Assembly: GCA_016793095.1 (NCBI GenBank)
Contig: JAEUJQ010000012.1
Coordinates: 62,001 to 126,000, forward strand
DNA: 64,000 nucleotides
Origin: Myxococcaceae bacterium
GTDB lineage: Bacteria > Myxococcota > Myxococcia > Myxococcales > Myxococcaceae
Reading direction: 5' to 3'
A program made the position numbers and the translations under genes. This document shows positions 1 to 9,669 of the stretch, in pieces. Each line of letters starts with the position of its first letter. The first letter of the stretch is position 1. The notes below the pieces were generated by a model. The model was not told where the DNA came from. It made no database searches and saw nothing but the letters and a program-made list of their open reading frames with translations.

Positions 1-204
1 GCGCGTGTCGATGCTGATCCCGTTGCCGCCAAAGAAGCTCGCGCCCGCGCAGCCCGCGCCCTGATCGCCGCGGGTGCGCCCCCGCAGGGGCGGGCAGCGA
101 CTTCGCCGCAGCACCCCGATGCACGCCGCGAGCGGCTCGAGCGTTGCGCCGGAGCGCTTCGACCTCTTCTGCGCCGCCGCGGACGGGCCGGGCGACCTCA
201 CGCC

Positions 205-903
<699 letters not shown>

Positions 904-981
904 CAGCGCCTCCGGCCACAGTGGTCACACCGGGGTCGCGGTCACGCCAGAGGCGAATGACGGAACAGGCTGTCCCGCGGG

Positions 982-1407
982 TCAGCGGCGACGCTTGCGG
1001 CGCTTCGCGGCGTCGAGGAACCCACCGCCGAAGGCCCAGGGCAGGAGCTCCCCGACCGTGGTGGAGAGCTCCTTCCCGTCGAGGGTCCTGGAGCGCACCT
1101 CGACCCCGGGGGCGGCGAACTCCGCGAGCACCTGCCGGCACATGCCGCACGGCGGGACCGGGCGGGAATGATCGACGACGATCGCCACCCGAACAGGCTT
1201 GAGGCCCTGGCGCACCATCGCGCCCACCGCGTTGCGCTCGGCACAGACCGTCAACCCATAGCTCGCGTTCTCGACGTTGCAGCCGCTGATGACGGAGCCG
1301 TCATCGCACTCGATCGCTGCGCCGACGAAGAAGCGTGAGTACGGCGCGTGCGCCCGCCGGCGTGCCTTCTCGGCCTCTCTCCACAGCTTCGCCCAGGTGC
1401 GCACCAT
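982..1407 (-). CDS. cdd: Cytidine deaminase
   Basis: Hydrolytic deamination of (deoxy)cytidine to (deoxy)uridine in pyrimidine salvage, in the cytoplasm. From the ATG at 1407 the protein has 141 residues, normal for homotetrameric Cdd. The zinc and catalytic residues are in place: Cys55 and Glu57 in CAERNA, Cys87 and Cys90 in PPCGMC. The FVGAAIECDDG and GCNVENASYG segments form the nucleoside-binding core. A longer frame reaches 1599, but that extension runs into the upstream divergent gene region and lacks family similarity, so I use the internal ATG. The C-terminus ends in a basic KRRKRRR tail. Confidence 0.95.
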   Translation of the reverse strand: MVRTWAKLWREAEKARRRAHAPYSRFFVGAAIECDDGSVISGCNVENASYGLTVCAERNAVGAMVRQGLKPVRVAIVVDHSRPVPPCGMCRQVLAEFAAPGVEVRSRTLDGKELSTTVGELLPWAFGGGFLDAAKRRKRRR

Positions 1408-1553
1408 CAGCCCTCGAGTGTCCCACACTGGCCGGGCCCGTCGCGTTTTCAGCCGTCCGTCACGACCTCGCAACACGGTGCACTGCGCCCTTCCACTGCC
1501 GATCGGCTGGTGTATGCGGCGGTCATTCACCCGCAGCTCCCCAGGGGGGACCC

Positions 1554-2183
1554 ATGCCGACCAGGAAGACCTCGACCCGCGCAACCACCAGGAAGCCAAC
1601 GCCCCGGAAGGCAGTGGCCGCGCCTGAGCCCATGGCCGCGCCCGAGCCGATGGCCGCTCCAGCCGCCGTCGAGCCGGCGAGCGTGAAGGCCGCTGTCCGC
1701 CCGACGAGGTCTGCGGAGCCCGGGCCCGAAAAGCCCGCGGCGCGCCCGATGAAGCAGGCGTCCTTGTCGATGCCGGACTCGTACTGCCTGCACCTCGGGC
1801 AGGGGTTCAGCCTGTTGACCCAGAAGCTGCCTGGCGGCGTCACCACTGCGGCGCGCGTGCCGGCCGGCGCGACGCTCGAGATCTCGTACTGGAAGGACGT
1901 CACCCCGCTGCCGACCCGCGTCACCATGCACGCGCGCCTCGACGGCGACGCCCTGCCCTCCCTCGTCGTCGCCGAGCGCGACGCGCAGGGCCGCCTGCTG
2001 CGCCTGGCGCCGACCCTCGCGCTGCCGGCCACGGCGAAGCTGCTCGAGTACTGGTTCGAGCTCGAGACCGACGCCGGCCACACGCTGTGGGACAGCAACT
2101 GGGGCAACAACCACTGGCTCGAGCTGGGCTCGTCGACGACGACGCCGTCCCAGGGCGAGGCGACCGCCCGCGCAGAGGCGTGA
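1554..2183 (+). CDS. DUF6209-like protein with Ala/Pro/Lys-rich N-terminus
   Basis: The ATG at 1554 follows a strong purine-rich site (AGGGGGGA), so I prefer it over an upstream in-frame ATG at 1335. The product is 209 residues. Residues 1-75 are low-complexity, basic and Ala/Pro-rich, with a doubled PEPMAAP segment. The rest is predicted beta-rich and ends in EYWFELETDAG...LWDSNWGNNHW, which resembles the C-terminal signature of DUF6209 proteins common in myxobacteria. No signal peptide is visible, so it is probably cytoplasmic. Function unknown; the domain assignment is from memory of the motif and is moderate. Confidence 0.75.
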   Translation: MPTRKTSTRATTRKPTPRKAVAAPEPMAAPEPMAAPAAVEPASVKAAVRPTRSAEPGPEKPAARPMKQASLSMPDSYCLHLGQGFSLLTQKLPGGVTTAARVPAGATLEISYWKDVTPLPTRVTMHARLDGDALPSLVVAERDAQGRLLRLAPTLALPATAKLLEYWFELETDAGHTLWDSNWGNNHWLELGSSTTTPSQGEATARAEA

Positions 2184-2190
2184 CCGCCCG

Positions 2191-3108
2191 GTGCTGACCA
2201 CCATCCTCAGCCGCGCCGAGGTGTCCCGGCACATGCAGGCGCTCCATCTGCTGAGCGAGCTGCGCCAGGCCTTCACCTCGCGCGGGCCGGGCGGCGATCA
2301 GGCCTCCAGCTTCGAGCCACCCGGCGTGCTGGGCGCGACGGTGGTGCGGCAGGCCACCCAGGGCGGCATCCCGGCCTGGAGCCTCTCGATCCGCGCCGCG
2401 CAGCCCACCACCTCGAAGTCGTCTGGCGCGACCCTGCACCTGTACGACACGAAGACGGGGCACCTGCTGGCGCTGATGGACGCGGGGCACCTCTCCTCGC
2501 TCCGGGCGGCCGTCGTGGGCGCGCTCGCCGCCGATGTGCTCGCTTCGCCGCAGACCCGCACCGTGGCGCTGCTCGGCGGCGGCCCGGCCGTGTCGAGCGC
2601 GCTCAAGGCCCTCAGGCTCGTGCGGTCGCTCGAGCGCATCACGTTGTTCGACGCCGATCTGGTCGCCGCGACGGAGCAGTCCTTCAAGCTGCAGACGACG
2701 CTGTCGGCCGCTGTGCGCGCCTGCGACACGGCGGAGGAGGCCGTACACGACGCGGAGCTCATCGTGCTCACGGGCTCGGTGCCGCTGCCGACCGACACCC
2801 TCAAGCCGGGCGCCCACGTGACGGTGATGAACGCGGAGCTGAACGGCGCCTCGCCGCTGCCGGTCCCGCTGCTCTCCCGCGCGCGGTGCTTCTGTGACGA
2901 CCTGCGACCGCCGCTGGCCTGGGCGCCCGCGCTGAAGGGCACCCTCGCTCAGGTGCTGGCCGGCGCCGTGCCCGCGCGCACCAGCCCCGACGACGTCACC
3001 GTCTTCCTGTCGATCGGCCCGCCCTTCCTCGAGCTCGTCGCTGCCTGGCACGTGTACGAGAGCGCGCGACGCGACGAGACGCTGACCCGCATCGATCTCA
3101 GCGCGTGA
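2191..3108 (+). CDS. Ornithine cyclodeaminase/mu-crystallin family protein
   Basis: A 305-residue product with GTG start 7 nt after the preceding stop, so probably co-transcribed. The TLHLYDTKTGHLLALMDAG segment and the Rossmann motif VALLGGGPA (about 126-133) place it in the ornithine cyclodeaminase/mu-crystallin superfamily of NAD(P)-dependent enzymes. The family's conserved Lys in the first domain (normally in a GVK context) appears replaced by Ser near residue 64 (GIPAWSLSI), while the Arg of the RTAA-like motif is kept (SSLRAA). True ornithine cyclodeamination is therefore doubtful; an imine or keto-acid reductase, or a non-catalytic member, is as likely. Confidence 0.8.
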   Translation: MLTTILSRAEVSRHMQALHLLSELRQAFTSRGPGGDQASSFEPPGVLGATVVRQATQGGIPAWSLSIRAAQPTTSKSSGATLHLYDTKTGHLLALMDAGHLSSLRAAVVGALAADVLASPQTRTVALLGGGPAVSSALKALRLVRSLERITLFDADLVAATEQSFKLQTTLSAAVRACDTAEEAVHDAELIVLTGSVPLPTDTLKPGAHVTVMNAELNGASPLPVPLLSRARCFCDDLRPPLAWAPALKGTLAQVLAGAVPARTSPDDVTVFLSIGPPFLELVAAWHVYESARRDETLTRIDLSA

Positions 3109-3180
3109 GCTGATCAGCGTCGTTGTTACCTGCTCGTCACGCACGGGTGACGCGAATCGATCAAGGCTCCCGGCGCCCTC

Positions 3181-3561
3181 ATGGAAGCGCAGCCGTTGCC
3201 AGTCTCTCCGGCAGTCGCCTTCACGGCGTTCTGCGACGTCGCGGCGCAGCGCCGCTGGGTGCCCGGCTTGAAGAAGGTGAAGGTGGTGCGGACAGACGCC
3301 GCCGGCCGCGGTCTCGAGGTCTTCTACGAGTTCGGCGAGTCGCTGGCGTACGCGCTCGTCTACGCGTGGGACGACGTACACCACAAGGCGCGCTGGGTGC
3401 CCTCGTCGGGAGTGCGTGACGGCGTGTCGGGCAGCGTGTGGTTCGAGCCGACGCAGACCGGGTGCGTCATGCACTACCACCTCGAGGCCTTGAAGGGCCG
3501 CCCGCCAGAGCACGAGCGGGACGTGATGCGCGCCTTCGCCGACTGGCTGACTCGCCGGTGA
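3181..3561 (+). CDS. SRPBCC (START-like) domain protein
   Basis: A 126-residue protein that is essentially one helix-grip domain. It shows an N-terminal strand with PVSPAVAFTAFCD, a central run of strands, and a long C-terminal helix (PEHERDVMRAFADWL). This layout matches polyketide cyclase/START-like proteins, which bind hydrophobic ligands in a central cavity. No catalytic residues can be assigned. It sits alone between the cyclodeaminase-like gene and purL; the 72-nt upstream gap contains only a weak inverted repeat (CGTCAC/GTGACG). Confidence 0.75.
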   Translation: MEAQPLPVSPAVAFTAFCDVAAQRRWVPGLKKVKVVRTDAAGRGLEVFYEFGESLAYALVYAWDDVHHKARWVPSSGVRDGVSGSVWFEPTQTGCVMHYHLEALKGRPPEHERDVMRAFADWLTRR

Positions 3562-3637
3562 GGGCGGGGCTCGGGCTTCGGAGCGCCGGATGACTTCGAG
3601 TGAAGCCGCGCCGGGGCGGTGAGGTAAGAGGCGCCTC

Positions 3638-6600
3638 ATGCTCACGCTGCATGGTCCTTCGCCGTTCACCGCCGCCCGGCTGAGCCGGCGACTGCAGCGC
3701 CTCAAGGCGAAGAACCCGAAGCTCGAGTCGGCCTCCGTCACCAGCGCCTTCTTCGTCGAGCTGAAGCACGCGCCGACCACCGACGAGCTCTACCGCCTCG
3801 AGCAGCTGCTCTCGGCCTCCGCGCAGCCGCCTCGAGCGTCGGCGGCGCTGCGGCTCGTCGTGCCGCGCCTGGGCACGGTCTCTCCCTGGTCGTCCAAGGC
3901 CACCGACATCGCGCACAACGCAGGCCTCACGTTCGTCACGCGCGTCGAGCGGGGCACCGCGTGGCAGCTCGAGGGCACGGTGAGCGACGAGGCCGCGCTG
4001 CGCGCCGGGCTGCACGACCGCATGACGGAGTCGGTGCTGGCGGCGTACGGCGAGGCGGATCGGCTCTTCGCCCACCACGCGCCGAAGCCGCTGACGAGGG
4101 TGCCGGTGCTGACGGGCGGGCGCGGTGCGCTCGAGGCCGCCAACCGCGCGCTGGGCCTCGCGCTCGCGGACGACGAGATCGACTACCTCGTCGATGCGTT
4201 CACGAAGCTCGGCCGCGACCCGTCGGACGTCGAGCTCATGATGTTCGCGCAGGCGAACAGCGAGCACTGCCGGCACAAGATCTTCAACGCCGACTTCGTC
4301 ATCGACGGCGCCCCCGCGCCTGACTCGCTCTTCAAGCTGATCAAGCGCTCGACCGCCGCGTCGCCGGGTGGCGTGCTGAGCGCCTACAAAGACAACGCCG
4401 CCGTCATCGAAGGCCACACGGCCGGTCGGTTCTACGCCCACCCTGACGACGGCGCGTGGCGCACCGAGGTCGAGGCGATGCCGATCCTCGCGAAGGTCGA
4501 GACGCACAACCACCCGACTGCCGTCTCCCCGTTCCCCGGCGCCTCGACCGGCTCGGGCGGCGAGATCCGCGACGAAGGGGCGACGGGCCGGGGCTCGAAG
4601 CCGAAGGCCGGGCTGGTGGGCTTCTCGGTCTCGAACCTGCGGCTCCCCGACGCGGTGCGTCCCTGGGAGGTCGATCACGGCAAGCCCGGACGCATCGCGA
4701 GCGCGCTCGAGATCATGCTCGACGGCCCGCTCGGCGGCGCCGCCTTCAACAACGAGTTCGGCCGCCCCGCGCTGTGCGGCACCTTCCGGACCTTCGAGCA
4801 GGAGATCGCTGCCTCGACGGGGCGCGAGGTGCGCGGGTACCACAAGCCGATCATGATCGCCGGCGGGCTCGGGCACATCCGCCCGGGGCTGGTGAAGAAG
4901 GGCGAGATCCCGCCCGGCGCGGCGCTGGTGGTGCTCGGCGGCCCCGCGATGCTGATCGGCCTGGGGGGTGGCGCGGCCTCGTCGGTCGCGTCCGGCGCCT
5001 CGGCAGAAGAGCTCGACTTCGCCTCGGTGCAACGGGACAACGCCGAGATGCAGCGGCGCTGCCAGGAGGTCATCGACCGCTGCAGCGCGCTCGGCGAGCG
5101 CTCGCCCATCGTGTCCATTCACGACGTCGGCGCCGGCGGCCTGTCGAACGCGCTGCCCGAGCTCGTGCACGAGAGCCACCGGGGCGCCACCTTCGCGCTG
5201 CGCCGCATCCCCTCGGACGAGCCGGGCATGTCGCCGCTCGAGCTGTGGTGCAACGAGTCGCAGGAGCGGTACGTGCTCGCCGTGGACGCGGCCGGCCTCG
5301 CGCGCTTCGAGGCGCTCTGCCGCCGGGAGCGCGCGCCGTACGCGGTGCTGGGTCACGCCACCGACGACGGCCGGCTGCTGGTGCGGGACGAGCTGTTCGG
5401 CGACGCGCCCATCGACGTGCCGCTCGACGTCATCCTCGGGAAGCCGCCCCGCATGCGCCGCACCGCCGAGCGCCTCCGCGTGACGCAGCCGTCGCTCGAC
5501 CTGTCGTCGATCGAGCTCGGCGAGGCCGTGTGGCGCGTGCTGCTGCTGCCGACGGTGGCCGACAAGTCCTTCCTCGTGCACATCGGCGATCGCTCGGTGA
5601 CGGGCCTCGTCGCGCGCGACCAGCTCGTCGGCCCGTTCCAGGTGCCGGTGGCGGACTGCGCGGTGACGATGACGAGCTACGACGTCTTCACCGGCGAGGC
5701 GATGGCGATGGGCGAGCGCGCCCCGCTGGCGTGCCTCGACGCGGCAGCCTCGGCGCGCATGGCGGTTGGCGAGGCCCTCACGAACCTGGCAGCGGCGCCG
5801 GTCGCGAGGCGTGGAGACATCAAGCTCTCGGCGAACTGGATGGCGGCGGCTGGCTGGCCCGGCGAGGACGCCCGCCTCTACGACGCGGTGCGGGCCGTCG
5901 GCGCCGAGCTCTGCCCGGCGCTGGGCATCGCCATTCCCGTCGGCAAGGACTCGATGTCGATGCGCACGCAGTGGACCGACGATGGCGCACAGAAGAGCGT
6001 CGTCGCTCCCGTCTCGCTGGTGGTGAGCGCGTTCGCGCCGGTGAGCGACGTGCGCAAGGCGCTCACGCCCGAGCTCGACCTGCGCGCCCCCTCGCGGCTG
6101 GTCGCCGTCGACGTCTCGGGAGGCCGCCACCGGCTCGGCGGCAGCGCGCTCGCCCAGGTGTTCAACTCGGTGGGCTCGGTCACGCCAGACGTCGACAGCC
6201 CCGTGGCCCTCGCGCACTTCTTCGACACCACCCAGCGCCTCAACACCAAAGGGAAGCTGCTCGCGTACCACGACCGCTCCGATGGCGGCCTCTTCGTCGC
6301 GCTCGTCGAGATGGCGTTCGCCTCGGGCTGCGGCGTCGAGCTCTCGCTCGACGACCTACCGGGGCACCCGCTCGAGGCCCTCTTCGCTGAGGAGCTCGGC
6401 GCGGTGGTGCAGGTGCAGGAGGCAGACCTCGAGGCGGTGCTCGCGGCGTATCGACAGCACGGCGTCACCGCCACCAGCATCGGCAGGCCGGTGCGCGACG
6501 ACCGCGTCTCGGTGACGAGGGGCGGCAAGACGCTCTACAGCGCCGATCGGCACACGCTCCGCGCCCTGTGGAGCGACACCACCTGGCGCATGCAGCGGCT

Positions 6601-7486
6601 CCGCGACGACGTGACCTGCGCCGACGACGAGCACGCCCTGCGCACCGACCCGACGTTCACCGGCTTCTTCGGCAAGCTCAGCTTCGATCCCGCCGAGGAC
6701 GTCACGCGCGGGCTCCCGAAGCGCGCGCCGAAGGTGGCGATCCTTCGCGAGCAGGGCGTGAACGGGCACGCCGAGATGGCCTGGGCCTTCACCCGCGCGG
6801 GGTTCAGCGCGGTGGACGTCCACATGAGCGACCTGATCGAGGGGCGCGTCGACCTCTCGGGCTTCACGGGCCTCGCCGCGTGTGGCGGCTTCTCGTACGG
6901 CGACGTGCTCGGCGCCGGGGTCGGCTGGGCGCGGTCCGTGTTGTTCAACGAGCGGGTGCGCGAGCTCTTCCGCGCCTTCTTCCACCGACCCGACACCTTC
7001 AGCCTGGGCGTGTGCAACGGCTGCCAGATGATGTCGCAGCTGAAAGAGCTGATCCCCGGCGCGGAGCAGTGGCCGCGCTTTGCGCGCAACCGCTCGGAGC
7101 AGTTCGAGGCCCGGCTCGCCATGGTGCGGATCGAGAAGACCCCGTCCGTCCTCTTCGCCGGCATGGAGGGCACCATTGCGCCCATCGCGGTCTCGCACGG
7201 TGAGGGCCGGGTCGAAGGGAACCTGGACGCGCTGGAGCAGGCCCACCTGGTCGTCGCGCGGTACGTCGATCACGACGGAGCGCCCACCGAGCGCTTTCCG
7301 CTCAACCCGAACGGCTCTCGGGCAGGCATCACCTCGCTCACCACCGCGGATGGGCGCGCCACCATCTTGATGCCGCACCCCGAGCGCGTCGTGCGGACCG
7401 CCAACCTCTCGTGGCACCCGCGCGGCTGGCCCGACGACAGCCCGTGGCTCCGGCTCTTCCGCAACGCGCGCGCGTGGGTGGGCTGA
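3638..7486 (+). CDS. purL: Phosphoribosylformylglycinamidine synthase (large, single-chain PurL)
   Basis: Fourth step of purine biosynthesis: FGAR + ATP + glutamine to FGAM. The 1282-residue length is that of the fused type, with synthetase and glutaminase in one chain. An N-terminal PurS-like region is followed by the linker signature [12 protein letters not shown] near residue 204 and the ATP/FGAR loop [18 protein letters not shown] near 286. The C-terminal class I amidotransferase domain has the nucleophile Cys in GVCNGCQMM (about 1124) and the His of MPHPERV (about 1245). An AAGAGG site precedes the ATG. The next gene begins 3 nt after its stop. Confidence 0.98.
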   Translation: MLTLHGPSPFTAARLSRRLQRLKAKNPKLESASVTSAFFVELKHAPTTDELYRLEQLLSASAQPPRASAALRLVVPRLGTVSPWSSKATDIAHNAGLTFVTRVERGTAWQLEGTVSDEAALRAGLHDRMTESVLAAYGEADRLFAHHAPKPLTRVPVLTGGRGALEAANRALGLALADDEIDYLVDAFTKLGRDPSDVELMMFAQANSEHCRHKIFNADFVIDGAPAPDSLFKLIKRSTAASPGGVLSAYKDNAAVIEGHTAGRFYAHPDDGAWRTEVEAMPILAKVETHNHPTAVSPFPGASTGSGGEIRDEGATGRGSKPKAGLVGFSVSNLRLPDAVRPWEVDHGKPGRIASALEIMLDGPLGGAAFNNEFGRPALCGTFRTFEQEIAASTGREVRGYHKPIMIAGGLGHIRPGLVKKGEIPPGAALVVLGGPAMLIGLGGGAASSVASGASAEELDFASVQRDNAEMQRRCQEVIDRCSALGERSPIVSIHDVGAGGLSNALPELVHESHRGATFALRRIPSDEPGMSPLELWCNESQERYVLAVDAAGLARFEALCRRERAPYAVLGHATDDGRLLVRDELFGDAPIDVPLDVILGKPPRMRRTAERLRVTQPSLDLSSIELGEAVWRVLLLPTVADKSFLVHIGDRSVTGLVARDQLVGPFQVPVADCAVTMTSYDVFTGEAMAMGERAPLACLDAAASARMAVGEALTNLAAAPVARRGDIKLSANWMAAAGWPGEDARLYDAVRAVGAELCPALGIAIPVGKDSMSMRTQWTDDGAQKSVVAPVSLVVSAFAPVSDVRKALTPELDLRAPSRLVAVDVSGGRHRLGGSALAQVFNSVGSVTPDVDSPVALAHFFDTTQRLNTKGKLLAYHDRSDGGLFVALVEMAFASGCGVELSLDDLPGHPLEALFAEELGAVVQVQEADLEAVLAAYRQHGVTATSIGRPVRDDRVSVTRGGKTLYSADRHTLRALWSDTTWRMQRLRDDVTCADDEHALRTDPTFTGFFGKLSFDPAEDVTRGLPKRAPKVAILREQGVNGHAEMAWAFTRAGFSAVDVHMSDLIEGRVDLSGFTGLAACGGFSYGDVLGAGVGWARSVLFNERVRELFRAFFHRPDTFSLGVCNGCQMMSQLKELIPGAEQWPRFARNRSEQFEARLAMVRIEKTPSVLFAGMEGTIAPIAVSHGEGRVEGNLDALEQAHLVVARYVDHDGAPTERFPLNPNGSRAGITSLTTADGRATILMPHPERVVRTANLSWHPRGWPDDSPWLRLFRNARAWVG

Positions 7487-7489
7487 CGC

Positions 7490-7948
7490 ATGGCGAAGCG
7501 GAAACCCCTCGAGCTGGCGCAACGGGTGCGGCACCTCATCGCCGTCGATGCGCACAACGTGATGACCCGACTCGCGGCGCGGCAGGACGAGATGGTCGCG
7601 CTCTTCTCGCGGCACCGCGACCGCGAGCCGATGCTGCTCGTCCTCGACACGTGGTTCGACAGCATCACCTTCGGAGAGCTCGTCGTGCTCGCGCCGTCCG
7701 AGCAGAAGGTCGTCAACCGCTTCTATGAGCTGCTCGGCGAGGTGCGCTGGTACCTGGCCTGGACGGAGGACATGCCCGGCCAGGTGCAGACGAAGCTGGC
7801 CGGCTACCTGCGCCGGCTCGAGGCCTCGTTCCGTGAGCTCGTCTCCGTCGTCGGCCCCCCCGAAGCCGACGGTGCGCGGGTCGTCGTTGACGTGCAGGTC
7901 GTGTCGAAGACGACGAAGCGGCCGCGCCGCGCCCGCGCCCGGCACTGA
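7490..7948 (+). CDS. Hypothetical protein, 152 aa
   Basis: Starts 3 nt after the purL stop, so it is very probably co-transcribed with it. The protein is mostly predicted helical with a basic start (MAKRKP) and a basic end (KRPRRARARH). No signal peptide, membrane segment or metal motif is visible. The middle (LVLDTWFDSITFGELVVLAPSEQKVV) could form a small alpha/beta unit. I do not recognise the family. The GC pattern at third codon positions and the tight spacing support a real gene. A role tied to purine synthesis would be a guess from position only. Confidence 0.7.
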   Translation: MAKRKPLELAQRVRHLIAVDAHNVMTRLAARQDEMVALFSRHRDREPMLLVLDTWFDSITFGELVVLAPSEQKVVNRFYELLGEVRWYLAWTEDMPGQVQTKLAGYLRRLEASFRELVSVVGPPEADGARVVVDVQVVSKTTKRPRRARARH

Positions 7949-8121
7949 GCCTCGGTGCCTTCGAGCGGCGATGGGCTGACGCTCCGGGTGAGTAGCGCCT
8001 CGGCTCGGGCCGGCGTCGTGGCCTCGCTGAACGTCCAGCTCCACGACGCGCGCGGCGTGAGCGGTGAATGCTCCGGCCTGGTGGGATATGGCTCGCACGA
8101 ACGATGCAGTGCCCCTCGCCC

Positions 8122-9492
8122 ATGAGACTGCTGCCCGTCGCGCTCCTGGCGAGCTGCGCCGCGATGACCCATGCGCCCGGCCCCTCGCCCAGGCCCTCGA
8201 TGGCCGCGCCGGTGGTCACCGTCGTCGACGCTGGCTCGCCGGACCTGGCGGTCGCGGCGCTCCCGGCCGACGCAGGGGCGAGCGTGGCGCTGGACGAGCC
8301 CGACGCCGGTGAAGAGCTGGTGGACTCCGAGCTCACCGGCGGAGAGGAGCCAGGGGAGGGGGCCGAGGTGGTCTCCGAGGAGCCGGGGGAGGTCGCCTCG
8401 GCCATCGACGCCGACGCGGGCTGGCTCTACACGACGGACCTGAGCGACGACGCGCTGGTGAAGGCCTGGCGCGAGTCACCCGCCGCGCTTGGCAGCATCT
8501 CGATGGGCTTCGTCGAAGAGGGCCGCCTCATCAACGGCGTGCCCTTCCCCACCGACGACGCGTGGACGGTGGTGTCGCCAGACGCGACGTGGGGCACGCA
8601 CGAGACGGTGGACTTCGTGGCCGCCGCGATCCGCCAGGTGAAGGCGTGGCACCCCGACGCGCCGCCCCTGCGGGTGAACCAGATCAGCGCTCGCGAGGGT
8701 GGCTACCTGCGGCCCCACAAGACGCACCAGAACGGCCGCGACGTCGACCTCGGCTTCTACTACCCGGGCGGACAGACGGTGCGCGTGCGCGAGCGCGAGA
8801 AGGTCATCGACGTCGCGCTGAACTGGGCGCTGGTGAAGGCCCTCGTCCTGCACGGCGACGTGCAGTTCATCCTCGTCGATCAGCGGGTGCAGAAGGTCCT
8901 CGAGGCCCACGCGCGGAAGGCTGGAGAGGACCCCGCGTGGCTCGACTCGCTGTTCCACGCGGGCCGCGGGTCGATCCTCCAGCACGCCCGGCGGCACCGC
9001 GATCACTTCCACGTGCGCTACTTCAACGGGCGGGCGCAGGAGCTGGGCCGACGGGTCGCGCCGCTGCTGGCCGAGCGCCCCGAGGAGAACATCGCCATGC
9101 ACCGCGTGCGCAAGGGCGACACCCTCGGCGGAATCGCCGGCCGCTATGGCTCCAGCGTCGCCGCGATTCGCAAGGCGAGCGGCCTGTCGAACAACCTGCT
9201 CCGCATCGGCCGCGTGCTGAAGGTGCCGCTCCGGAAGCCCTGCACCACCTGCCCGGTGCCGCCGCCCACCCTCGTCCCGCCCAGGCGCCTGCCCCCGGGC
9301 ATCGCGCTGGCTCCCCAGGTCGAGCCGCCAGCGGCACCACTGCCTGTCGTGCTGGCGAGCGACGCTGGCGTGCTGGTGGCCCCTGCTCTCGTGAGCGTCG
9401 GGCTCGAGCCTGACGCCGGCGTCACCACCGCGGCGATCGAGGTCGGCTCATCGGCGGCCGACGTCAAGGCGGCCCCCGCGACCGGCCCTTGA
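8122..9492 (+). CDS. Penicillin-insensitive murein endopeptidase (M74) lipoprotein with LysM
   Basis: Predicted outer-membrane or periplasmic lipoprotein of 456 residues. The start at 8122 gives MRLLPVALLASC, a signal peptide with lipobox and Cys12; an upstream in-frame ATG at 8068 would bury it. Residues about 20-110 form an Asp-Ala-Gly and acidic linker. The peptidase M74 (MepA) core has the zinc motif GGYLRPHKTHQNGRDVD (about 193-209) and HRDHFHVRY (about 291-299). A LysM peptidoglycan-binding domain follows (HRVRKGDTLGGIAGRYG, about 326-371). The tail is Pro/Ala-rich. MepA enzymes cut D-Ala-mDAP cross-links. The MepA-LysM-linker combination is unlike E. coli MepA. Confidence 0.92.
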   Translation: MRLLPVALLASCAAMTHAPGPSPRPSMAAPVVTVVDAGSPDLAVAALPADAGASVALDEPDAGEELVDSELTGGEEPGEGAEVVSEEPGEVASAIDADAGWLYTTDLSDDALVKAWRESPAALGSISMGFVEEGRLINGVPFPTDDAWTVVSPDATWGTHETVDFVAAAIRQVKAWHPDAPPLRVNQISAREGGYLRPHKTHQNGRDVDLGFYYPGGQTVRVREREKVIDVALNWALVKALVLHGDVQFILVDQRVQKVLEAHARKAGEDPAWLDSLFHAGRGSILQHARRHRDHFHVRYFNGRAQELGRRVAPLLAERPEENIAMHRVRKGDTLGGIAGRYGSSVAAIRKASGLSNNLLRIGRVLKVPLRKPCTTCPVPPPTLVPPRRLPPGIALAPQVEPPAAPLPVVLASDAGVLVAPALVSVGLEPDAGVTTAAIEVGSSAADVKAAPATGP

Positions 9493-9669
9493 GGTGGAAG
9501 AGCTTCTGCTCGAGCTCCGCGAGCTTCTCGCCCTCCCTGGCACCACGCGCGCGGGCCGAGGCATGAGCAGGTCGCCCGACCAGCGGCTGCGGGTACGAGG
9601 ACTCCTGCTCCGGTGAGGCCGGCCATCACGAAGTGGCGCAGCAGCCCGTCGCGCAGCCACGGACCTCCG

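Noticed and set aside
1-204. Possible gene fragment at the left edge; a minus-strand frame ending ...GASFFGGNGISIDTR looks protein-like
   Set aside because: No start codon with an SD, no family, and about 60 residues only. A gene running off the edge cannot be excluded.
3467-6271. 934-residue frame antisense to purL
   Set aside because: His/Arg/Val-rich composition is the mirror of GC-rich codon bias; purL on the other strand is certain.
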